NCBI RefSeq assembly: GCF_052324685.1 | Contig: NW_027506900.1 | Span: forward strand, 201,001 to 265,000 | Source of the DNA: Brachyhypopomus gauderio | Lineage: Eukaryota > Chordata > Actinopteri > Gymnotiformes > Hypopomidae | DNA length: 64,000 nt | Direction: 5' to 3' | Part shown: piece after piece, positions 1 to 9,852 of the stretch | How positions within the stretch are numbered: the stretch's first letter is position 1 | How the letters are laid out: each line of letters opens with the position of its first letter | Translations under genes and position numbers: made by a program | The notes under the pieces: model-generated | Database searches by the model: none | The model's input: the letters and a program-made list of their open reading frames with translations, nothing else | What the model was told of the DNA's origin: nothing

Positions 1-112
1 ATTACTCTGGAAGTGGTCCAGCATCTGGACAGCTTGCTGCCCATTTCAGTACAGATGTGGTCCAAAGCCAGTGAAGTACTGTAGTGAGTAGTCAGTAAGG
101 TGAGGAAATGAC

Positions 113-3008
113 CTGAAACACAACTCTCGACTTCTCCAGAAGGTACGTCCTCATATGGGCCCCGATGATGCGATGCTTCCTGTCAAATCCAATCTCGATA
201 TATTTTCCAAAGCGACTGCTGTTGTCATTCCGTGTAGTCTTGGCATTTCCAATGGCCTGGCAATGAAATTATGGGATATGTACAGGGAACAAATGTATTT
301 ACTTCATTCATAATACAGTTGGCTGCTATGATTTTACCCAGTCACAATAACGAATTTACAGAAGTCTTTCAACAATTATTAAGGATTAGTACAGTCATTA
401 AATGAATAGATTCATGACAGAATGAATAAATACCTCCATTATGGGGCTGGAGGCCAACACTCTCTCCTCCACACTGGCCTCAGTGGAGGTGCCACTGACG
501 GTGACAAAATAACGCATGGCGTATTTGGCAGAGACAGTCTTCCCTGCTCCAGACTCCCCACTCACTATGATGGACTGGTTCCTCTCGTCTCTAATGGAGG
601 AGGATGAAGAGATCATTTCACTAGAGCGCCTCGGAACCACAGCATGGTAGCAGCAGCACTGTGGAGCTGGAGTGACGTGAATTTTCCAGAACACACGTTC
701 TCCAAGCGTAGGAGTGCTCGAGCAAAAAAGAGAGAAAAGGATTTTCAAATGTAAAGGTGATGTGATTATACTGCATTTTTGTAGACTTATTTTAAATGAT
801 TCTCGATCATTGCCTTATTTGTACTTACTGAACACATCATGAATTTACAAAGGAATTGGGTGTACAGATTCACCCTGGCAATACTAGTGGGCAGTGTTAA
901 AGAAGCCCAGAGAGTGGACATTAAGAAACATGAAACAGCAGCTTCTGACAACATGACAAATGGACCCGTAGAAGACACAGACATGGATGTTTTTACAGGG
1001 GAGATCATGAAGAACTGAGAAGTGCTCAGTGATGTCACGAACCTGGCCATCTGTTTATAGGCTTCCTCCGCCACGGAGAAGATATGAGGGTCCATGTCCC
1101 CCATGTTCTGCCCACTGTATGCATTGATGATGTCAGCTCCATAGATTGGCAGGGGCTCATAAGGATTGATAGCCACCAGGATGATTCCTAATTAGAAACT
1201 GCCATTTAACTCAAGAGGCTTCAGAGTGGGCTAGATCAGTAATCTGCAACAATTTTGCAAACACAGCTACCAAGAAGAGCTCTCCTCTTCTGTGGAACCC
1301 ATTAGTACTGAAATACTCAATGTTGACTGTACAACTGTCAGTAAGGATCTCTACACACACAGACACACACACACACAGACACACACACACACACACACAC
1401 ACACCATTATCTAAACGCAAATTCAAGTTTACAGCGCACAGGACAGTGCTGCAGGGCAATATCCACGGGACGGGTGCGTAATAACGCAACTCCAAAGTCT
1501 ACAGTCCACGCAGCGGTGGCCAGAGCCCAGCTGATGTCAGAGAGCCGTGTACTCACCGCAGTACGTGTAGATGAGCTTTGAGTCGATGAATCTCACGCGG
1601 AGGTTGTGCAGTACTGCTGGCTCGTGGAGGTAGCTCAGAGCAGTGAGGTCATTCTCCCCCACCAGGATATCTGGGTTACGGAGGGGAGGCAGAACGTTGC
1701 CTTTGGGCTCCAATTTATACTCCAACTCCTTTACCAATGTCAACGAACACCATAAATGAACAAGCACTGTAAATATAGCAGTTTATGTAAAACATCACTT
1801 TATTAGAAAGGCAGATGGCAAACAGATCAGCTACAGTCTGTAACTATACATCTATCCTATCCTACAAAGTGACTGTAGGTGCAGGTTAAGGGGTTTCTGA
1901 TATGGTTAGAGAGGAGTGTATATCAAACTTGAGTTTTTGCTGTGGTACATTGAAATTCAAAATTCTGAACTGCAGATTATGTGCTACATAGTCCACTGAA
2001 CAGGATCATGCAAACATGGGCCCTGAAATTAGATCAGCAATGTCATTTTTATAAGCTTAGTCAAGCTGAGCACCCTCCCTACTGCAGGTGCAGTTACATT
2101 TTGGGCAAAAAATGCAAAGCAGGCTACATGTAGATTTAAATTGACAGCTGACCCATAAATGACTCCTGATCCCAGTAGATATAACCATATATATTCACAA
2201 TTCAGTCTTTGCTTATCGACTGAATCACTGATTACACCAGGCTTCCTCCTCGTGATATCTGTACTTCCATCTTTCACTTCCCTTCAAACATGGATGGGAA
2301 GACACTTGGATAAACGCTTACATGCTGGCACCAGTTCACCCCTGCACTCATACTGCTGCACAAATTGAAGAAAGGGAGACTAAACTTACTAAACTTATGC
2401 TAATTTTGAAGCAGTTTGTAGTGTTTTGTTTTGTTTTTTTTTGCTCAGTACAAAGCACTTTCTATAGTCAGGGCTCAGGAGTAATTCATGTGACTTACAA
2501 TGAAAAATATTTGAGTAGCTAGTAATGTATAAATCTAACTTCTAGCTGGAGCGTCAGGTTTACTGACCGTGCCGTCCTCAATCAACAGCTGAAGAGCGGT
2601 GTCCCCAGGGCTGTAGTCTTTGGTCAGCTCTGCTGAGACCCACACCTCCACAGGGTCGGAGATCCAAACCCGAGCATACTACAGAAATAAAGTGTTGGAG
2701 TTTCATCTCAAGCATGGAACTAATAACAACAAATGCCATTAATACAATTTGGCTGTCCAAGTTCTTCACATATTCTTAACATAGTTTATACAGTCGACGT
2801 CTAAAGTCAGAATATCCTGACACGTAGACACATACGATAATCCTAACAGCGATTACAAACCAATCTCGTATTGTCGGGAGCGAAACTGTTTGCAGAGGAT
2901 TAGACAACGTTGGAGATCACCAGATCCTTCCTGTGAACTGACTCTAACAGCATGGAGTAGCGTGAATGTGGAGTGATTTACCTTTGAATATAGAGTCGGC
3001 GATGCCAT
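113..3008 (-). CDS. myo5a: Myosin Va heavy chain, N-terminal motor exons (partial)
   Basis: Unconventional myosin V is an actin-based motor that carries vesicles, melanosomes and ER. Six coding exons are visible: 2982-3008 (start, MASPTLYSK), 2568-2678, 1557-1728, 1043-1187, 434-590 and 113-256. Phases join cleanly into about 220 residues. Exon 2 holds the N-terminal SH3-like region (YARVWISDP). Exon 3 holds the stretch around [20 protein letters not shown]. Exon 5 holds the ATP-binding P-loop GESGAGKT. Exon 6 holds switch I ([10 protein letters not shown]). The residues around [14 protein letters not shown] fit Va better than Vb or Vc, and arpp19 next door supports Va. The rest of the motor, neck, coiled coil and tail lies beyond position 1. 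The exon 2 donor (GTCAGT) is weak but keeps frame. Confidence 0.85.
1356..1404. repeat. (CA)n microsatellite in a myo5a intron
   Basis: Imperfect CA repeat interrupted by AGA triplets, lying in the intron between the third and fourth coding exons of myo5a. Confidence 0.9.
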
Positions 3009-3727
3009 GACGCTTTCTAAAAAAATAATAATTTATTTTAAGGATAGGAACTAGATCTTCGTGTGGCGAAGAAGTGCGGACATGTGTAATCTCGTGGAGC
3101 TTCCCAAGCACTCTTAATGAGTTACACTACAGGAGAGTTTGAGATCAGCCCTTCCAAATCTCCAAGCACTCTGGGTATAAGGACACATTGATTCTGTGAT
3201 AAACTGCTGCTTGCTGAAGACACGCAACCCTCGCCACCCAGTGGTAAAGTAATCCGTTTCTTATCCAGGACATTTTAGCTGATTTGTGAGATCATCATAA
3301 TTCTGAAACGACTTAGTCCGTGTACATCTAGAAAAATTGTGAAAGGTTTACATTATTGTCATAAACGCACCTGTATAACCTGTAGTGTATGCAATATTTA
3401 GCAGGTACTGTGACAGTGAAATCAGGGTTTAACATTTTATTCGTTGTTTTATAACTAAAGTTGCAGTTCTTTTAGGAGTGGACCCTTTATTCTACCTCCA
3501 TGGTGCAGAATCCACTACTTTGAAAATGAACAAACATTTTATCTAAAATACCAACAAGCTGCACTTCCACTAGCTTTATTGATAAATATTACAGCACATA
3601 TTAATGAGGTACATTCATTTCATTTGGCCTTCTGAAAGTGATGGGAGTCTGAAATCATTTTCTGGTAGATTTATCCATCGCTATTACATTTTACAAGTTG
3701 CTGTGGGCTTACTACACATTTAAATGA

Positions 3728-4110
3728 CAGTATATACATTTACATTTAGCAGATGCTCTTATCCAGAATGCATCCTAGTAGCAGAAGATACCCTCGAGTC
3801 AGACTACTACTAAACTACAGGAATCAATGCCATTATCTCGTATTCCAAATGTATACCTAGAAGCACAAATAACCAGACAGATAAACATACAATTTAAGAA
3901 AAAGTACAGTCTGCGGTGTAAATGCTCATTTAAGTGCTCAACAAACAGGTGAGTCTTCAGGCTACGTTTGAAGACTGCAATAGACTGCAGTCTCAACAGC
4001 TACTGGAAGATCGTTCCACCATCTCGGAGTCAGGACAGAGAATAGTCTCAAGTATTGCCTTCCATGAGACTTTAAGCATGGCGTTTCAAGTCGAGCTATG
4101 CATCTATGAG
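3728..4110. repeat. Dispersed repeat, copy 1, with teleost SINE-like tail
   Basis: Begins with a segment containing ACATTTACATTTAGCAGATG and a CTCTTATCCAG motif. It continues with blocks such as CAACAAACAGGTGAGTCTTC, TTTGAAGACTGCAATAGACT and GGAAGATCGTTCCACCATCT. The same blocks in the same order recur at about 63222-63640. The two copies are clearly related but diverged. The opening segment also matches the reverse complement of the SINE tail near 44000. It is non-coding and lies between myo5a and arpp19. Confidence 0.75.
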
Positions 4111-4272
4111 GGAGAAAGAAAATTTCCCCATGCCACCATTATCCACATAAACAGACTTAAAAGTAATCATAACCTTCCAAACACAATACTCTGAACCATG
4201 ATGTTACCTACATAAACATGCAGATACAAGGATGACAGAAGAGAACACGTGTACATTTGTGTGCAAAACTAG

Positions 4273-4278
4273 TTTATT
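4273..4278 (-). terminator. arpp19 polyadenylation signal
   Basis: AATAAA on the minus strand, about 650 bases after the arpp19 stop codon. It would give a 3' UTR of normal size. Chosen by motif and position only. Confidence 0.5.
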
Positions 4279-4924
4279 TACAAAACAAATGGCACAGTTG
4301 TGACAGTAAGTGCTTGTGCACAGTCTGAATATTGTTTGATTATTTGCTACCCCAAGTAGAAGACCTAAAAGAGATGAAAACAATATAAGCACAAGCTCCT
4401 GACCAAAGCCACAAAAGACTCACCCCAGAGTGGGCAAATATTGCCCAGGAGAAACTGTGCCAGATACAATTAAGGCTGTTTACACAAGTCACAGGCAGGA
4501 GGCAAGCAGCACTAATCAGAAAACCTATGCTTCTCACACAATACGGTTTAGACAAATGAGATCTGTTCAAGCCTTTCAAACAAACAGCATAATACACATG
4601 AATCATTGCAGGAAAGTGAGTGCTTAAAAATCTAAAATCCTAAAAATGTATGTTTCAAGTCAAGATTACAGTGTGATTAAACCTGAGAGTAGACTTTATA
4701 ACTAAATCTACTTCTACAGCCAAAAACCTTGTTACCACAGATGAACAGAGTTAAGAAAGCACCCAGCAAACAAGTGTCCTATTTTATCAAACTAACTCCC
4801 AATCCAAACAGGCAATACAGAAGGGGCTGGGCAAGGAAAACAAAACAGACAAAGAGAGAAAGGAGTATTAACAAGATCAAGACACTAGGAATGGTACGAG
4901 GACTCAAAGTCCATAGAGTTCACA

Positions 4925-5779
4925 TCAGACAGCCAGTTTGCTGGCAACCAGTGAGGGCTTCCTTTGGGGTAGATCCTGAGGTGTTGGGATGTGGTCTCCA
5001 GTGATCTCAGCCTTCTCTGCTGTGGTTGATGGAAGCTGTTTATTCTTCATCTTGGCTTTGGCCATGTTATAATCGCCCGAATCAAAGTACTTTTGCTGCA
5101 GAGAAAGTAAGCAGTGTAGGTTTTACGGATGCAGCAACCCCCCCCCCAGCTTTTAACATGAATCTTTATGACACATCACCTTGTGAAACACAGACTGGTC
5201 AATTACTGTAGGATGAACCCCATACCCCTTTCTGTAGTCTTTTCCTCAGCAGGTCTGACCCACCAGGCTTGGTGCCGAGATGGGGGTACCGAGCCTTTAA
5301 TTTGACTTCCTCTGCTTTCTCAGGGCTCACGACCTTATCCTGCATCTCCTGTACAACACGATATCGTCAGTACAGAAGGTGAGCATTCACTAAACAAAAT
5401 AAAACACCCAAATACAGCTCACACACAATAGAGTGTAACATACACCATATATATTACGCCCTGGACAGTGCAAGGTATTAAGCACTGCTGGCTAGACAGC
5501 CAAATATAACCACGTAGCTCGAAAAATATGACAGTAGTGTGTTAGTGAGTTTGGAGAAGCGTAAACGTAGGTGTGGTGATACAGGTTTCCGCTAAGCTAA
5601 CGTTAGCCTCAGTGAGACACAAGAAAGCGTGTACGACAGTTAGCACGCGAGTTAGCTTCTCGGCTAGCCGTGTCATGTTGTAACGGTAACCGCGATGTGA
5701 GCTCTGCTCGGCAGACCTGCTGCTCCTCCGTAGACTCCTCCACCGTCGCCCGACTCGCCATCTCGGTTTCGTTGGACAT
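4925..5779 (-). CDS. arpp19: cAMP-regulated phosphoprotein 19 (ENSA/ARPP19 family)
   Basis: When phosphorylated by Greatwall kinase, ARPP19 inhibits PP2A-B55 and so permits mitotic entry; it is also a PKA substrate. Three coding exons, 5717-5779, 5226-5348 and 4925-5095, join in phase 0 to give 118 residues, close to the roughly 112 of mammals. The Greatwall site motif [16 protein letters not shown] spans the family hallmark FDSGDY at about residues 65-70. The PKA site RKPSLV is near the C-terminus, which reads ASKLAV. Exon 2 has the conserved [20 protein letters not shown]. The start is the first of two nearby ATGs ([10 protein letters not shown]). The N-terminal 21 residues are the least conserved part. 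It lies downstream of myo5a in the same orientation. Confidence 0.93.
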
Positions 5780-6000
5780 TGTGATAAAATCTAACTGTGA
5801 CGGATATACTATTGATAACACTCCTTCCTTTCTTTACCGCGACAACGTTAGCTGAATCTTCCGCCCGCGCTGCCCCGAGCCTCCGCTACAACGCTGATAG
5901 ACGGAGGTATTACTGCTAGTTAGCTTAGCTAAAAAAACTTTTATTGATGAAGTAGGCGCGCATGCGCCGCTGCGCGCTACACCGCCCTCTACCGGAGTGG
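5780..6000 (-). promoter_or_regulatory. Likely arpp19 promoter and 5' UTR
   Basis: The region just upstream of the arpp19 start codon is locally GC- and CpG-rich (CCGCCCGCGCTGCCCCGAGC, then GCGCGCATGCGCCGCTGCGC near 5955) in an otherwise AT-rich area. This is typical of a housekeeping promoter. The transcription start cannot be placed from sequence alone. Confidence 0.5.
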
Positions 6001-7380
6001 AGGTACTACTGGAAAATACCTAGTAGTCGTAGTTATGGCAGTGGTACTAGTGGGAAATGTCCAAATCGTGTCAAGCGGTGTGACGCATGGATAAATAAAA
6101 TCATCCCCATCTAGTCAGTTTTAAAAGCTTTAAAATACTTTTGGTACTAGAAAGAGTGGAAGTTTTATTTCCTCTAGCCATAGAGAGTACGTCTTTACAA
6201 TAACAATAAAATATTTTGTTTATATTGTACTTGACAGATACTCTTTACAATGTGTTCATAATTTAGAAGGAAAACCTTAACAACTGCCACAGCGGCAGTG
6301 ACAAAACAGACAATTCACGGGCTAAGGATAAGGTCAGGGTAGCTGAACTGGGTTTAAAACTCACAGTGGCTAATAGTGAGGGCAAGAGAAATCCATAGTT
6401 GTTGATGAACTCTAGATAAAGATCAGAAGTTCATAGAAGCATAGTAAAGAAGCCAGAGATGTAAGATCTGAGTGTTGCTATAAGGAAATCAGAGAGATAG
6501 GAGGGGCATGGCTGTGATGTACCAGAGAGAAGGAGAACATTGAGAATAATGTTTTGCTTTCTAGGGAGCCAGTAAAGATCATTATGAGGAAATGATCTTT
6601 GAAAATGAAAATGAGGATGTTAATAGCCCTTGAGTTGGCAGCTGCAAGTACATTGTAATCCCTTAGCCAAGGCAGACTTTCAATGGGCATACATGTTGAG
6701 TTGACAATATGAAAGAGCTTGGAATGATAACCTGATCCAGGGAATAAAGAGAAGCTACAGATGGGATGATAATTTCCTGTATCACCAGTTTTTTTAGAAT
6801 AGCATTCCTCTAATCAGTAGAAAATTCACTTTAAAAAGGCAAACACAAGAGACCACAAGTCTGTGCACGAAGGGTCAAGGGAACACCTAGTAGTGCTGAT
6901 GATTCCTTTTGACAACAAATGGCAACAACTACACTGTAGTCACCTTAGACAATAATTTTTAAATTGTTGATAAAAAAGACCTAGTAGAAAAATATACAAG
7001 ATAAAATTTTATTGGATAGAAGACAAAATAGTTTTAGGAATACCTGCAACATTAATAAACATATTTCCTTTGCCTATTCATAGATACATGCTTCAAATGT
7101 AATATAACCATGACCCATACATACAGGATTGTAGTTTTAATATCCACAATGACATGTTTTATTGACACAAATCATGAGGAAATGTTTAAAATAATGCTAA
7201 TTAGTTCATAGAGTACCCACAAGGCAATATGGTCCTTGTGTTTTCCCAAACATACAAAACTTTGGAAAATAATTGCATTTTGTTACATTATTGATTTTAC
7301 TGCAAATGAAGCACAGTCACTGTTAAGCTTAGCAAGCATCTCAGAACAGAACAGATTGGAATGTAATGAGTGAATTCTCC
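6001..7380. other. Intergenic, arpp19 to bet1l
   Basis: AT-rich sequence with no supported gene. Possible 3' UTR of bet1l occupies the right part: minus-strand AATAAA motifs occur at about 7383 and 7159. No transposon with recognisable ends was seen. Confidence 0.5.
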
Positions 7381-7538
7381 ATTTTATTCATCCCTTCCTT
7401 TCAAATGAACCAGGGTGATGCAAAGAAAGCCTACCAGTGAAAACATTTCATTCCTTGAGGATGAAAGTACTGTATTCACACAAAATACCCTTCTCATAAA
7501 ACTGAGAAAACATACAGCAGACCATTTTAGGGAGGAAC

Positions 7539-8620
7539 TCACTTCTGTATTCTCCTGACTAAGTAGTAAAGCACAAAGAACAGCAGGACCAGGCCTATTG
7601 ACACGTAACACAGAATCTTCCGGTTATCCCTGCCAGAGCGGACCATTGTGGAAAACCTCTTTACGCTCCCAGTCAACAGTCCAGTTGCACTGAGGAAGTT
7701 TGAGTCCTGAAAGAAATAAATTCAATTGTAAATGTTACAAAATATTATGAATAAATTCTAATAATAATTTTCCAAACACATGCATGTGTGTCTTGGACTA
7801 GTTTCTATCATTGTTTTAAGAATAGACATGCAAGATAATTAAGGTAATTGTTTGCCCACAATATCTTGAGGTCATTCACATAAAAATACACACCATGCCA
7901 TCCAAGTACGAATTCTGGTCTTCTGCATCTTTGTCAATATCATATGCCAGCTGTGGATGCAAAAGAGAAATGTTCTCATATTGCTGGTGTTATGAACTCC
8001 AAATGTACAGAATGTATATGTTCTTCATTGACTGTACTGAGCAATGCTGACATACAGACTTCAGCCTGGATACTTTGCTCGCAAGATTCTCAGCCAGGAG
8101 TTTGTTTTCTGCATCCAACATATCATCTACAGCACCATGTCCTACAAGGCAACGGTGATAGAAAGACGCAGTTCAGTTGATCATAAGTTTAAGAAGTATT
8201 AAAAGTCCCCAAATGTGATCGAATCCAATGTAGGGAACTGTGGGTTGATATCAGACAGCTAAAATGACAAACATTAAGTTTGCTCTTACAGCGTTAGAAG
8301 AATGCCAATTTAGGGGATAAAACAACTGGGACCAAAAATAATGTGTCAAATAATCTGTGGAAGATAAACCTATTCTGATTCTCACACTTATTTGGTTAGG
8401 TAGATATTAATTAGGCAAACGTATCCCCATTAAACTTTAACGATTATACAATTCGTCCTCTCTCTGTAAATATTATTGTCAAGCAACTACTGGTCATTAT
8501 TAGATTTAAAAGTAGAACCAGAGACATTTCTGTTGGACTAAAATGACAATACACAACTTTAATACACTGCCGTGGACAGCTGGCTACGTGTCACTCACCC
8601 CTGTTCCAGTTATCAGCCAT
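7539..8620 (-). CDS. bet1l: BET1-like Golgi SNARE (GS15)
   Basis: BET1L is a Qc-SNARE on Golgi membranes that acts with syntaxin 5, GS28 and Ykt6 in intra-Golgi and endosome-to-Golgi traffic. Four coding exons, 8599-8620, 8056-8141, 7894-7950 and 7539-7706, give 110 residues, matching the family length of about 111. It starts MADNWNRG. The SNARE coil runs from about residue 16 (DMLDAENKLLAENLASKVSR) through DIDKDAEDQNSYLDGMDS. The family signature LLTGSVKRFSTMVRSGRDNRK comes just before the C-terminal anchor ILCYVSIGLVLLFFVLYYLV. It ends RRIQK. It is divergent from the Kir6 gene on the plus strand. Confidence 0.95.
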
Positions 8621-8937
8621 CTTAATGCGTAAACATTCACTGTTCTGCTAATTCAGAAGCAGTAAAACACTGCGAAGAAGAAGTACACGTAAAAAAAACT
8701 GAATTAAAACGAAAAGAGTCATCAAAACCCTTCAGCCTCTGTAAAACACTTTCACTACAAACACCTAAACAAGTCAGTTACGGAATTCTTAAAATGGAAA
8801 TGTAGGCAGAGAGCATTGTGGGATATGTTGGTCCGCCCGCCTGCGCGCCCCTAGCCGCACGCGCAGGAGGGTTCGCTCGCGCACTGCGTGTCGTATGTCT
8901 GGCTGGAGAGCATCCTCAGAATAAAGCCAGCTAACAG
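8621..8937. promoter_or_regulatory. Shared head-to-head promoter, bet1l and Kir6 gene
   Basis: The bet1l start codon is at 8620 on the minus strand. A plausible non-coding first exon of the Kir6 gene ends at 8937 with a good donor (CTAACAG followed by GTAATG). Between them lies a CpG-rich block at about 8830-8890 (CGCCCGCCTGCGCGCCCCTA). The small gap suggests a bidirectional promoter; this is inferred. Confidence 0.5.
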
Positions 8938-9852
8938 GTAATGCAACCTTAAACGACATGGTCAACTCTTCCTTTATTCACGAATAAAGGGCATTTGTTT
9001 GTACATATTACGCTTTAGTTTAATGCATTTAACAGAAAGCAGATTATTTTAAACAGCTAATGAAAATGTCTAAGCATTGGTGCTGTTGATAAAGGGCAGC
9101 AGGATGAACGGTACCGAGCTACAAACCCTCTCCGCTTGCGAGCTGTGCGCTGGTCTAACTGGGCTTCTGCTATGCTTTAGCCATGATGCTGACTATTTAC
9201 TCTGTTCTATTTGGCTATTATATTCCGTCTCTTGATAAATGTGGTTTTTTAACCACTTAGTAAGCAATTGCAACATTAATTGTAGAATTTGTCAGTTGTC
9301 TAGCTATTTATTTTTTGTAGATTGTGTTTTATTCCGTCGCATAGCTGAGAAACGCGTTTAAAAACCCGGCTGAGTAGGTTGAATATATCCAGGTGAATAA
9401 CGTTCCTGCACTCAAGTTCATAATAGCCTATTTTTGGAGACATACTTTTGTAAATGTGCTCAGTGTCCATCGTTCGGTAAATGTATGGACATTTAAACAA
9501 GCGGAGAAGCCCTTGTGTTAGTTGTGAACGTTCAGGTTTGGTGTGAAATTCGCTGTGTAGTGAGTGGTCTGTACCAAGTAAGTGATCGTTTAAAAAAAAT
9601 CACCTTTTTTATCCAGTAATGTACAACCCCATCATAACACAGTATATGAAAAGACATACCAAGCAGGGATCAGCATTTTCTTTTAAATTTTGATCCTAAA
9701 ACATTCTAGCATGTTGAAGTTTTGCCTAACAATATTTAGCATTTTGTAATTCAGATATCTAGGCGATTACAATCCTACTCCACCAAATATAGAGTTATTT
9801 TGACTATAACATATCTATTCTCCTAGTCCAGAACAACCCTGAAAACCCAGCA

